A DNA stretch of 64,000 nt from contig NZ_JAMZEC010000001.1 in NCBI RefSeq assembly GCF_024172185.1, positions 744,001-808,000 on the forward strand, read 5' to 3'. The notes beneath the pieces are model-generated. The model was not told the DNA's origin and made no database searches. It was given only the letters and a program-made list of their open reading frames with translations. The first letter of the stretch is position 1; every line of letters begins with the position of its first letter. Made by a program: the position numbers and the translations under genes. Positions 24,270-32,358 of the stretch are shown one piece after another. This stretch comes from Nonomuraea roseoviolacea subsp. carminata (lineage in GTDB: Bacteria > Actinomycetota > Actinomycetes > Streptosporangiales > Streptosporangiaceae).

Positions 24270-24298
24270 CCTGTGTCCGGCACCGCACCGGACACAGG
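24270..24298. terminator. Hairpin after the peptide gene
   Basis: CCTGTGTCCGG at 24270-24280 pairs perfectly over 11 bp with 24288-24298 around a 7-base loop. It lies 24 bases after the peptide stop and 22 bases from the end of the convergent PucR gene, so it can serve both. Confidence 0.75.
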
Positions 24299-24320
24299 TC
24301 TCGCTCACCGGCCTTCCGGC

Positions 24321-25994
24321 TCAGCCCGCACACAGCGCCAGGAAGAAGTCGACCCGGTCGGCCATCGACGACAGGTCGCGGCCGGTGAGCTCCTCCACCC
24401 TCCCGATGCGGTAGCGCACGGTGTTGACGTGCACGTGCAGCCGCTCCCCGCAGGCGTTCCACGAGCCGGCGCAGTCGAGGAACGTGGCGAGCGTCCGCAC
24501 CAGCTCCGACTGATGCCGGCGGTCGTAAGCGACGATCGGCCCGAGCAGCCGGTGCGCGAACGAGCGCCGTACGTCCCCGGGCACCGTGGCCAGCAGCAGC
24601 GCGTGCGTGTAGATCTCGTCGCTGGTCACGACGCCGCCCGAGCGGGCCTCCGCCAGCCGCCTGGCGTGACCGGCCTCCTCGATGCCGCCCCGCAGGGCCG
24701 CGGCCCCGGTCAGCTCGCCGCTGAGCCCGACGCGCAGCCGCCCGTCGGGCAGCGCCGCCAGCACCTCCGCTCCCCGCCGCAGCCGCTCGGCCAGCTCCCC
24801 GACGCTCGCGCCGGCCAGCGGCACCACCGCCACCGCGCCGTCCAGCCCCGCCACCGCCCCCGCCCGGTCCGGCGGCGTCGCCGCCGCGGCGCGCTCCAGG
24901 GGCGTCGCCGCCGCCGCGCGGTCCGGCCCCGTCACCGTCGCCGCGCGGTCCGGCCCCGTCACCGCCGCCGCGCCGTCCGTGCCCACCGCCGCCACGACCT
25001 CGCGACCCAGCAGCTCCTCCAGCGCCAGCCCGCCGAGCGTCGCGGGGCCGGGGCCGCTCCCGGGGGCGTCGCCGTGCCGGGTCCGCCGGGGCAGGGTGGC
25101 GCTGACCACCGCGTACGGCTCGCCGTCGCCGATGCCGCAGGTGCGCAGCCGGGCGGCGACGACGGCCGGGTCGGGCTCGGTGAGGGCGGCCGCGACGAGC
25201 TGCCCGGCCAGCCGCCGCTCGACCCGGCGGCCCTCCTCCGTCCGGTTGCGTTCGAGCGTGACGCAGGCGGCCAGCTCGTGACCCAGGTCGGTCCGCTCCA
25301 TCAGGTCGCCGTCGCAGGCGAGGACCCAGCCCGCCGCCCGCCGGCCGTGGCCGGTCCCGCCCGGCCCCACGGCGAACAGCGTGTGAGCGCCGGAGCGGCA
25401 GGGCAGCGCGGGCGCGGTGAGGTAGGCGCGGGCCAGACCCACCGGGTCGTCCGCGTGCCCGGCGACCACCTGGCCGCAGGCGGAGACGACGGCACCGGTG
25501 ACGCCCAGCTCGGCGGCGGTGAGCGCGAACAGCTCGGTCAGCCCGGCGCCCTCGGCGACGGCGGCGACGAGCCTGCGGTGGCGGCCGAGCGCGTCGCGGG
25601 CGTCGCGGGCGTCGCGCGCGTCCCGGAGCTCCCCGGCCGGGCGGGAGGCCGCCAGCTCGGCGAGCGCGCCGAACGACACCTCCGTGGGCACCTCCAGCAG
25701 CGGCAGGCCCGCCTCGGCGCAGGCCGCGACCAGGTCACCGGGGACATGGCCGAGCCGGGCCAGACCGGCGCCGAGCGCCGCCACCCCGGCCCGCGCGAGC
25801 GCCGCGACGAAGGGCGCCGAGTCGGCGGGTCCGTGCCGCCACATGAGCCCGGTCAGCACCAGCTCGCCGCCCGACAGGTAGCGGCCGGGGTCGGGCAGGT
25901 CGGTGATGTGGACGCCGCGGAACTCGGTGTCCGGGTCGCCCGTGAGCAGCCCGAGCCGCAGCCTCCCCACCGCCAGCAGCTCACTGATGCGCAC
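24321..25994 (-). CDS. PucR family transcriptional regulator
   Basis: A 557-aa regulator. The N-terminal PucR domain covers about residues 1-120 (RISELLAVGRLRLGLLTG, then YLSGGELVLTGLM). The C-terminal PucR helix-turn-helix contains CGERLHVHVNTVRYRIGRVEE. PucR-type proteins control purine catabolism in response to purine breakdown products, and the divergent gene codes a xanthine dehydrogenase subunit. Residues from about 340 to 385 are a degenerate 9-residue tandem repeat around VTGPDRAA. The GTG start at 25992-25994 has no ribosome site, so a leaderless transcript is likely. That GTG lies inside an inverted repeat that may be its own operator. Confidence 0.88.
   Translation of the reverse strand: MRISELLAVGRLRLGLLTGDPDTEFRGVHITDLPDPGRYLSGGELVLTGLMWRHGPADSAPFVAALARAGVAALGAGLARLGHVPGDLVAACAEAGLPLLEVPTEVSFGALAELAASRPAGELRDARDARDARDALGRHRRLVAAVAEGAGLTELFALTAAELGVTGAVVSACGQVVAGHADDPVGLARAYLTAPALPCRSGAHTLFAVGPGGTGHGRRAAGWVLACDGDLMERTDLGHELAACVTLERNRTEEGRRVERRLAGQLVAAALTEPDPAVVAARLRTCGIGDGEPYAVVSATLPRRTRHGDAPGSGPGPATLGGLALEELLGREVVAAVGTDGAAAVTGPDRAATVTGPDRAAAATPLERAAAATPPDRAGAVAGLDGAVAVVPLAGASVGELAERLRRGAEVLAALPDGRLRVGLSGELTGAAALRGGIEEAGHARRLAEARSGGVVTSDEIYTHALLLATVPGDVRRSFAHRLLGPIVAYDRRHQSELVRTLATFLDCAGSWNACGERLHVHVNTVRYRIGRVEELTGRDLSSMADRVDFFLALCAG
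24841..24985 (-). repeat. In-frame 27-bp minisatellite in the PucR gene
   Basis: About five degenerate units of 27 bases code the 9-residue pattern V-T-G-P-D-R-A-A-x. The insert lies in the central region, between the two recognisable domains. Confidence 0.75.
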
Positions 25995-26031
25995 TTGGAG
26001 GAATATACAAGTCCGCAGGTCGAGTGCGGAC
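25993..26031. promoter_or_regulatory. Two adjoining inverted repeats in the PucR/xdh promoter
   Basis: ACTTG (25993-25997) with CAAGT (26008-26012) surrounds an A/T-rich GAGGAATATA spacer. Directly next to it GTCCGCA (26011-26017) pairs with TGCGGAC (26025-26031). The first overlaps the PucR start codon. Both are well placed to be PucR operators controlling itself and the divergent dehydrogenase gene. Confidence 0.5.
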
Positions 26032-26087
26032 CCGGATTTCACTCGCCGCGCATTGGAGGGCTGCGGCGGCGGTGCTCTACTCGAAGG

Positions 26088-28283
26088 ATGACCGAGACCA
26101 GCACCGGGACCCGCGCCGCGGCGTGGGGCGTCGGCGCGAGCGCTCCGCGCCCCGACGCGACGCTCAAGGTGACGGGCGAGTTCGCCTACGCCTCCGACCT
26201 GTGGCTCGACGGCATGGTGTGGGGCGTGACGCTGCGCAGCCCGCACCCGTCGGCGTGGATCCGCTCGATCGACCTCGGTCCGGCCCTCGCGATGCCCGGG
26301 GTGCTCGCCGCGCTCACCCACGAGGACGTGCCCGGCGAGAAGTTCTACGGTCTCGACGTCAAGGACCAGCCGGTGCTGGCCGTCGACCAGGTGCGTTACC
26401 AGGGCGAGCCGGTCGCGCTGGTGGCCGCCGACCATCCCGAGACGGCGCGGCGGGCCGCGGCGGCGATCGTCGTGGACTACGAGGTGCGGCCGGCGGTGAC
26501 GGACCCGCGCGAGTCGCGTGACGTCGTGCGCCACCAGCCGGTGCGGGTGGGCGACACCTTCGAGGCGGAGGTGGTGGTCACCGGCGAGTACGAGGTCGGC
26601 ATGCAGGACCAGGCGTTCCTCGGCCCGGAGTCGGGGCTCGCGGTGCCGGCCGAGGACGGCGGCGTCGACCTGTACATCGCCACGCAGTGGCTGCACGTGG
26701 ACCGCGACCAGCTCGCCCCCTGCCTGGGCCTGCCGCCGGAGAAGGTGCGGCTGACGCTGTCAGGAGTGGGCGGCGCGTTCGGGGCCCGCGAGGACCTGTC
26801 CATGCAGGTCCACGCCTGCATGCTGGCGCTGCGGCTGGACCGTCCTGTCAAGATCGTGTACGGGCGGGAGGAGTCGTTCTTCGGCCACGTCCACCGGCAT
26901 CCGGCCCGCATGCGCTACGAGCACGGCGCCACCCGCGACGGCCGGCTCGTCTACGTCAAGGCCGACATCCTGCTCGACGGCGGCGCCTACTGCTCCTCCT
27001 CCCCCGCCGTCGTGGGCAACGCCGCCTCGCTGGGGGTCGGGCCGTACGAGGTGCCCAACGTGCGGATCGACGCGACCGGCGTCTACACCAACAACCCACC
27101 GTGCGGGGCGATGCGCGGGTTCGGCGCCGTGCAGGCGTGCTACGCGTACGAGTCGCAGATGGACCGGCTGGCCGAGGCGTGCGGGCTGTCGCCGGTGGAG
27201 ATCCGCGTGCGCAACGCGATCTCCCAGGGCTCGTCGCTCATCACCGGCCAGGTGATCGACTCGCCGGCGCCGCTGGCCGCGATGCTGCGCGAGCTGGAGG
27301 CGATGCCCATGCCGATGGAGCGTTCCGGCTCGGACCTGCGGGGGCTGCCGGGCGGGGTGTCGCAGACCACCCACGGCGAGTCGGTACGGCGGGGCGTCGG
27401 CTACGGCGTCGGCATCAAGAACATCTGCTTCTCCGAGGGCTTCGACGACTACTCCACGGCCCGGGTGCGGGCCGAGCTGGTCGGCGGCGAGCCGCACGTG
27501 ACCGTGCACACCGCGGCGGCCGAGGTCGGCCAGGGCCTGGTGACGATCCAGGCGCAGATCGCGCGCACCGAGCTGGGCGTCGAGCACGTGACCGTGGCGA
27601 CGGCCGACACCACCGTGGGCTCGGCGGGGTCGTCGTCGGCCTCGCGCCAGTCGTACGTGACGGGCGGCGCGGTCAAGGCCGCCTGCGAGGCCGTACGGGC
27701 CCGCTTCGAGGGGCTGCCGGCGCGCGAGGCGCTGGAGAAGTTCGGGCCCGTCGAGGAGACGCGCGAGTACCGGCACCGCCCGACGTACCCGATGCACCCC
27801 GAGACAGGGCAGGGCGACTCGCACACGCAGCTAGCGCTGTGCGTCCACCGAGCCGTGGTGGACGTGGACGTGGAGCTGGGCCTGGTCAAGGTGGTGGAGC
27901 TGGCGGCCGTGCAGGACGTCGGCCGGATCCTCAACCCTTCGGCGCTGGAGGGGCAGATCCACGGCGGCTCGGCGCAGGGCCTCGGGCTGGCGCTGATGGA
28001 GGAGATCCAGGTGCGCGACGGCCGGGTGCTGAACCCGTCGTTCACCGACTACCTGATCCCCACGATCCTCGACATGCCGCCCATGCGGCTGCGCGTCCTG
28101 GAGAACCCGGACCCGGCGGCGCCGTACGGGCTGCGCGGCGCGGGCGAGCCGCCGACGCTGTCGTCCACGCCCGCCATCGCGGCGGCGGTGCGGGCGGCGA
28201 CGGGACGCGAGTTGACGCGTGTTCCCATCAGACCCGAAGATATCGCCTTGTTCTGGGACCGGTCCGATGACGCGGTCCGCTGA
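26088..28283 (+). CDS. Xanthine dehydrogenase molybdopterin-binding subunit
   Basis: A 731-aa large subunit of the xanthine dehydrogenase/aldehyde oxidase family, which hydroxylates purines (hypoxanthine to xanthine to urate) at a molybdenum cofactor. Conserved blocks include GVGGAFGAREDLSMQ, the cofactor-contact region GAMRGFGAVQACYA, AAEVGQGLVTIQAQIA, and C-terminal GLRGAGEPPTLSSTPAIA with the catalytic Glu. The FAD and 2Fe-2S subunits this enzyme needs are not in this window, which is unusual for a normally three-gene unit. The divergent PucR and the downstream purine permease support a role in purine use. A hairpin separates it from the EF-hand gene. Confidence 0.9.
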   Translation: MTETSTGTRAAAWGVGASAPRPDATLKVTGEFAYASDLWLDGMVWGVTLRSPHPSAWIRSIDLGPALAMPGVLAALTHEDVPGEKFYGLDVKDQPVLAVDQVRYQGEPVALVAADHPETARRAAAAIVVDYEVRPAVTDPRESRDVVRHQPVRVGDTFEAEVVVTGEYEVGMQDQAFLGPESGLAVPAEDGGVDLYIATQWLHVDRDQLAPCLGLPPEKVRLTLSGVGGAFGAREDLSMQVHACMLALRLDRPVKIVYGREESFFGHVHRHPARMRYEHGATRDGRLVYVKADILLDGGAYCSSSPAVVGNAASLGVGPYEVPNVRIDATGVYTNNPPCGAMRGFGAVQACYAYESQMDRLAEACGLSPVEIRVRNAISQGSSLITGQVIDSPAPLAAMLRELEAMPMPMERSGSDLRGLPGGVSQTTHGESVRRGVGYGVGIKNICFSEGFDDYSTARVRAELVGGEPHVTVHTAAAEVGQGLVTIQAQIARTELGVEHVTVATADTTVGSAGSSSASRQSYVTGGAVKAACEAVRARFEGLPAREALEKFGPVEETREYRHRPTYPMHPETGQGDSHTQLALCVHRAVVDVDVELGLVKVVELAAVQDVGRILNPSALEGQIHGGSAQGLGLALMEEIQVRDGRVLNPSFTDYLIPTILDMPPMRLRVLENPDPAAPYGLRGAGEPPTLSSTPAIAAAVRAATGRELTRVPIRPEDIALFWDRSDDAVR

Positions 28284-28284
28284 A

Positions 28285-28327
28285 GGGCCCGGACCTGCGG
28301 CGATCACTCGCCGCGCCGGCCGGGCCC
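28285..28327. terminator. Double-stem hairpin after the dehydrogenase gene
   Basis: The outer stem GGGCCCGG (28285-28292) pairs with CCGGGCCC (28320-28327). The inner stem GCGGCGA (28297-28303) pairs with TCGCCGC (28308-28314). It begins two bases after the stop codon and ends 18 bases before the next ATG. Confidence 0.65.
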
Positions 28328-28345
28328 GCGACGGGGAGGTATGCG

Positions 28346-28579
28346 ATGGCTGACGCGCGCGAAGCGGCCAAGGCGGAGTTCGAGCGGTTCGACGCCGACG
28401 GCGACGGCCTGCTGACGGCGGCCGAGATCCGGCAGGTCAACCAGGCGCTGGGCGGCCAGGGCGTCACCGACGAGGAGGTCGAGGCGTTCATCGCGGCGGC
28501 CGACAGCGACGGCGACGGCCGGATCGGGCTGGAGGAGTTCGTCGCCCTGGTGGGCGGCGGCAGGCACGAGAAGGCCTGA
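28346..28579 (+). CDS. Small EF-hand calcium-binding protein
   Basis: A 77-aa cytoplasmic protein with two EF-hands. The loops are DADGDGLLTAAE at about residues 16-27 and DSDGDGRIGLEE at about 53-64. Both have Asp, Asp, Asp/Asn-type ligands at 1, 3, 5 and Glu at 12. It belongs with the calmodulin-like CabB/CabD-type proteins of actinobacteria, thought to buffer or sense calcium. GGGGAGG precedes the ATG by a short gap. Its 3' end is duplicated 60 bases downstream. It lies between the dehydrogenase and purine-permease genes on the same strand, though hairpins separate them. Partner unknown. Confidence 0.9.
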   Translation: MADAREAAKAEFERFDADGDGLLTAAEIRQVNQALGGQGVTDEEVEAFIAAADSDGDGRIGLEEFVALVGGGRHEKA

Positions 28580-28640
28580 CCACCGCGGGTGGCGGCCGCG
28601 ACGACCATCGTGGGCGGCGGCCGCCGCGAGAAGGCATGAT
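28550..28640 (+). repeat. Duplicated 3' end of the EF-hand gene
   Basis: Bases 28550-28580, which cover the last codons and stop of the EF-hand gene, recur at 28610-28640 with five or six changes. Both copies contain GTGGGCGGCGGC and CGAGAAGGC, then a TGA. The second copy is not part of a gene. Confidence 0.7.
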
Positions 28641-28691
28641 CGCCTCTCTCGCCGGGTAGGGCACCGGCAGTCCCCCTGACCGCGAGGGGGG

Positions 28692-30077
28692 ATGTCCGTG
28701 CTCGACAGGGTCTTCGAGCTGAAGGCGCGGGAGACGACCGTCGCGCGCGAGGTGCGCGGCGGGATCACGACCTTCATGGCGATGGCCTACATCGTCCTGC
28801 TCAACCCGATCATCCTGGCCGGCGCCCATGACGTGACCGGCGCGCGGCTCACGATCGCCCAGCTCACCACCGCCACCGCGCTGGCGGCGGCGGTCAGCAC
28901 GCTGCTGATGGCGTTCGTGGGCAACGCGCCGTTCGGGCTGGCGGCCGGTCTCGGGCTGAACGCGGTGGTGGCCTACCAGGCCGCCCCGTACATGACCTGG
29001 GCGCAGGCCATGGGGCTGGTCGTGCTCGAAGGGGTGGTCATCATCGTGCTGGCCGTCACGGGCCTGCGCACGATCATCATGAACGCCATCCCGCTCGCCC
29101 TCAAGCACGCGATCAGCGTCGGGATCGGGATGTTCATCGCGCTGATCGGGCTGGTCGACGCGGGGTTCGTGACCCGCGGGTCGGGGACGCCGGTGCAGCT
29201 CGGCTCGACCGGCCACCTCACGGGCTGGCCGGTCACGCTGTTCTCCTTCGGCCTGCTGCTGATGATCGTCCTGTACGTGCGACGGCTGCCGGGGGCGATC
29301 CTCATCAGCATCATCGTCACCGCGGTCCTGGCCGTGATCGTGGACGCGACGGCCCGCGTGGACCCCCGCTCGTGGGGCGTGGTGCAGCCGCGCGTGCCCG
29401 AGCGGCTGGTCGCGCCACCCGACTTCGGGCTGGTGGGCCAGGTGGACGTGTTCGGCGGCTTCGCCCGGGCGGGGGTGCTGACGGCATCCGTGGTGCTCTT
29501 CACGCTGGTGCTGTCGGGCTTCTTCGACGCGATGGGCACGATCATCGGCGTCGCCGACGAGGCCGGGCTGGTGGACGAGCAGGGCCGCGTGCCGAGGCTG
29601 GGGCGGATCCTCACGGTCGACGGGGTCGCCGGCGTGATCGGCGGGGCGACCAGCGCGTCGGCCAACACGGTGTTCGTCGAGTCGGCGGCCGGCGTGGGCG
29701 ACGGCGCGCGGACCGGCCTGGCCGCCGTCGTGACCGGCGCGCTGATGGGGCTCACCCTGCTGTTCACACCGCTCGCGGGAGTGGTGCCCGCCGCGGCGGC
29801 GGCCCCGGCGCTGGTGCTGGTCGGGGCGCTGATGATGACGCAGAGCCGGAACGTGCCGTGGGAGGACCTGGAGCTGGCCATCCCGGCGTTCCTGACGATC
29901 GCGATGATGCCGTTCACGTACTCGATCACGAACGGGGTGGGCGCGGGCGTCGTCTCGTACACGCTGATCAAGGCGGCGCGGGGGAAGTTCGCGCAGATCC
30001 CGTGGCTGCTGTGGGTGGTGTCGGTGATCTTCCTGGCGTACTACGCGATCGACGCCCTGGAGGGGTGGGCCGGCTAG
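28692..30077 (+). CDS. NCS2/AzgA family purine permease
   Basis: A 461-aa inner-membrane proton symporter with about 12 to 14 hydrophobic segments. The AzgA-type features are the start LDRVFELKARETTVAREVRGGITTF-like pattern (split in the sequence by Thr/Ala changes), the block GLGLNAVVAY, and GFFDAMGTIIGVADEAGL. AzgA proteins take up hypoxanthine, guanine or adenine. This fits the PucR and xanthine dehydrogenase genes just upstream. The ATG has GAGGGGGG before it. It is convergent with the excalibur gene, and their stop codons share the palindrome CTAG. Exact purine specificity is not readable. Confidence 0.92.
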   Translation: MSVLDRVFELKARETTVAREVRGGITTFMAMAYIVLLNPIILAGAHDVTGARLTIAQLTTATALAAAVSTLLMAFVGNAPFGLAAGLGLNAVVAYQAAPYMTWAQAMGLVVLEGVVIIVLAVTGLRTIIMNAIPLALKHAISVGIGMFIALIGLVDAGFVTRGSGTPVQLGSTGHLTGWPVTLFSFGLLLMIVLYVRRLPGAILISIIVTAVLAVIVDATARVDPRSWGVVQPRVPERLVAPPDFGLVGQVDVFGGFARAGVLTASVVLFTLVLSGFFDAMGTIIGVADEAGLVDEQGRVPRLGRILTVDGVAGVIGGATSASANTVFVESAAGVGDGARTGLAAVVTGALMGLTLLFTPLAGVVPAAAAAPALVLVGALMMTQSRNVPWEDLELAIPAFLTIAMMPFTYSITNGVGAGVVSYTLIKAARGKFAQIPWLLWVVSVIFLAYYAIDALEGWAG

Positions 30078-31060
30078 CGGATGTCGGCGCTGTTGCAGGC
30101 GACGCCGTTGCCGTCCACGTCGGTGTACCAGGTGTACTCCTCGTGGCGGCCCCTGGTGTAGGGGCCGAAGCCGGCGGCCACGGCCTCCTTGCAGCTGGCG
30201 AACTTCCGGTCGGGGGTGCGCCGGCCGCCGGTCGCGGTGTTCGTGCCGCCGGGGGTGGTGGCGGGACCGGTGGCGGGGCCGGTGGTGGGATGGGTCGCGA
30301 ACGGGTCGGTGACGCCGGTGCCCGGGGTGCTCCGGGTGCCCGGGTTCGTGGCGCCGGGGTCCGTGACGCCCGGGTTGGTGGCGGCCGGGTTCGTGGCGGC
30401 AGGGTCGGTCGCGCCGGGCGTCGGCCGGCCCGCTCCCGGCTGGTCCGTGCCCGGCTGGCCGGTCGCGGGCGGGCCGCCGAGCAGGCGGGCGACCAGGGCC
30501 TCGGCCTCCTGCCTGGTGTAGCCGGCGATGCTCAGGCTGTCGCCGTTCATGGTCTGCGTGACGACGGGCGCGGCGACGACCGTGCGGGGCAGCAGCACGA
30601 CGGCGATCTGCCGCTCGGTGGCCGCCATCTCGTCGATGAGCTCGACCACCTTGTCCTTGAACTTCGGCGCGATCGCCACGCGCACGGAGTAGGTGCCGTC
30701 CTTCTCGCGCACGGGCTCGATCCGCTGCACGGCCTCCACCGTGACGCCGTCCTCCAGGAGGTAGCAGGTGGTCTGCCGGTCGTCGAGGGCGGCCTCGGCG
30801 CCGGGGCACGGCGCGGGCTTCTGCTCGCGGATCGGGGCGAAGTGGATGGGCGTGCGCAGCCGCTGGGGCGGGACGCCGCCGAGCAGCGGCGCGTCGGGGC
30901 TGCGCGTCATGAGGACGGCCACGGTGCCGAGCACGCCCGCGATCACCACGACCAGGACGAGCGAGACGATCAACACGATGGTGGTGAGCCGGCTGGCCTG
31001 CGGCTCCCCCGGGACCGCTGGTGGCGGTTCCTCCGGCTTGTCCATCCTTGGCGACCCCAT
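30074..31060 (-). CDS. Membrane-anchored protein with SecD-head-like and excalibur domains
   Basis: A 328-aa protein. A short cytoplasmic N-terminus is followed by one membrane helix at about residues 27-52. The extracellular part of about 130 residues has the pattern seen in SecD first periplasmic (head) domains (TCYLLEDG, then IAPKFKDKVVELIDEMAAT and LSIAGYTRQEAEALVARL). A Thr/Pro/Gly/Ala-rich repeat linker of about 85 residues follows. A C-terminal excalibur domain has the calcium loop DVDGNGVACN, as in secreted calcium-binding proteins. The start could be five codons later. Function unknown. It may sense or bind calcium at the surface. Confidence 0.75.
   Translation of the reverse strand: MGSPRMDKPEEPPPAVPGEPQASRLTTIVLIVSLVLVVVIAGVLGTVAVLMTRSPDAPLLGGVPPQRLRTPIHFAPIREQKPAPCPGAEAALDDRQTTCYLLEDGVTVEAVQRIEPVREKDGTYSVRVAIAPKFKDKVVELIDEMAATERQIAVVLLPRTVVAAPVVTQTMNGDSLSIAGYTRQEAEALVARLLGGPPATGQPGTDQPGAGRPTPGATDPAATNPAATNPGVTDPGATNPGTRSTPGTGVTDPFATHPTTGPATGPATTPGGTNTATGGRRTPDRKFASCKEAVAAGFGPYTRGRHEEYTWYTDVDGNGVACNSADIR
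30240..30470 (-). repeat. Low-complexity repeat linker in the excalibur-protein gene
   Basis: Imperfect in-frame repeats code blocks such as ATNPGVTDPG, PATNPAATN and TGPATGP. They form the flexible linker between the head-like and excalibur domains. Confidence 0.7.
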
Positions 31061-31216
31061 CCCTGACGTACGGGCTGCCGGTGAGCTTAGCGAGGAGGAG
31101 CGGCACCCAGGTAATCAGAGCGAGATTCCCTACGTTGTCCTGGGATAAGGCGGCTTTTCGAGGAATAAGGAGGAGATGGCGGCGATTCTGTCCGGCTGAC
31201 GAAACGAGGGCGAGTC

Positions 31217-32341
31217 ATGAAGGTCGGCGTTCCCCGCGAGGTCAAGGACAACGAGTACCGCGTCGCGCTCACTCCGGCAGGCGTCCACGAACTGGTGCGC
31301 AACGGGCACCAGGTCTTCGTCGAGAGGGATGCGGGCGTCGGCTCGTCCATCCCGGACGTCTACTTCGAGTCGGCGGGGGCCGTGATCCTGGACACGGCGG
31401 ACGAGGTCTGGGCCGAGGGCGACCTGGTGCTCAAGGTGAAGGAACCGGTGGCCGAGGAGTACCACCGGATGCGCAAGGGGCAGGTGCTGTTCACGTACCT
31501 GCACCTGGCGGCCTCCCGGCCCTGCACCACGGCGATGCTCGACTCCGGGGTCACCGGGGTCGCGTACGAGACCGTGCAGTCCGACAACGGCGCGCTGCCG
31601 CTGCTCGCGCCCATGTCGGAGGTGGCGGGCCGGCTCGCCCCGCAGGTGGGCGCGTATCACCTGATGCGCTCCGGCGGCGGGCGCGGCGTGCTCATGGGCG
31701 GCGTCTCCGGCGTGCGCGCGGCGAACGTCGTGGTCATCGGCGCCGGGGTGTCCGGCATGAACGCGGCGGCCATCGCCCTCGGCATGCAGGCCGAAGTCGT
31801 GCTGCTCGACCGCAACATCGACAAGCTGCGCCAGGCGGACCTCATCTACCAGGGCCACTGCCAGACGATCGCCTCCAACACGCTGGAGATCGAGCGCGCG
31901 GTCCTGGAGGCGGACCTGGTCATCGGCGCCGTGCTGGTGCCGGGCGCGCGGGCGCCCAAGCTGGTGACCAACGAGCTGGTCAGCCGCATGAAGCCCGGCT
32001 CGGTGCTGGTGGACGTCTCCATCGACCAGGGCGGCTGCTTCGAGGACTCCCGGCCGACCACGCACGCCGAGCCGACCTACCAGGTCCACGACTCGGTGTT
32101 CTACTGCGTGGCCAACATGCCGGGGGCCGTGCCGCACACCTCGACGTACGCGCTGACGAACGTCACGCTGCCGTACGCGCTGGCGATCGCCGACCTGGGC
32201 TGGCGGCGCGCCATGCACCTGGACCCGGTGCTGGGGCGGGGCCTGAGCACCCACGAGGGTCATCTGGTGAGCCGCCCGGTGGCCGAGGCGCACGGCCTGG
32301 AGTGGACGGCCCCCGAGGACGTCCTGGGCCGCGCGGCCTAG
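31217..32341 (+). CDS. ald: Alanine dehydrogenase
   Basis: A 374-aa cytoplasmic NAD-dependent enzyme that interconverts L-alanine with pyruvate and ammonia. The N-terminus MKVGVPREVKDNEYRVA is a hallmark. The catalytic Lys is in LKVKEP and the His in YLHLAAS. The NAD-binding motif is VVIGAGVSGMNAA, and the conserved SIDQGGCFEDSRPTTH block follows. Length is normal for the family. The stop codon TAG is made of the TA target duplicated by the adjacent insertion sequence plus the element's first base. The pre-insertion site also reads TAG, so the protein is unchanged. GAGGGCGAGTC precedes the ATG. Confidence 0.96.
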   Translation: MKVGVPREVKDNEYRVALTPAGVHELVRNGHQVFVERDAGVGSSIPDVYFESAGAVILDTADEVWAEGDLVLKVKEPVAEEYHRMRKGQVLFTYLHLAASRPCTTAMLDSGVTGVAYETVQSDNGALPLLAPMSEVAGRLAPQVGAYHLMRSGGGRGVLMGGVSGVRAANVVVIGAGVSGMNAAAIALGMQAEVVLLDRNIDKLRQADLIYQGHCQTIASNTLEIERAVLEADLVIGAVLVPGARAPKLVTNELVSRMKPGSVLVDVSIDQGGCFEDSRPTTHAEPTYQVHDSVFYCVANMPGAVPHTSTYALTNVTLPYALAIADLGWRRAMHLDPVLGRGLSTHEGHLVSRPVAEAHGLEWTAPEDVLGRAA

Positions 32342-32358
32342 GGCCTGTTTTGTGGATC

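Noticed and set aside
24273..26087. In-frame upstream extension of the xanthine dehydrogenase gene across the PucR gene
   Set aside because: The extension is antisense to PucR and compositionally nonsense. The dehydrogenase family N-terminus begins near the ATG at 26088.
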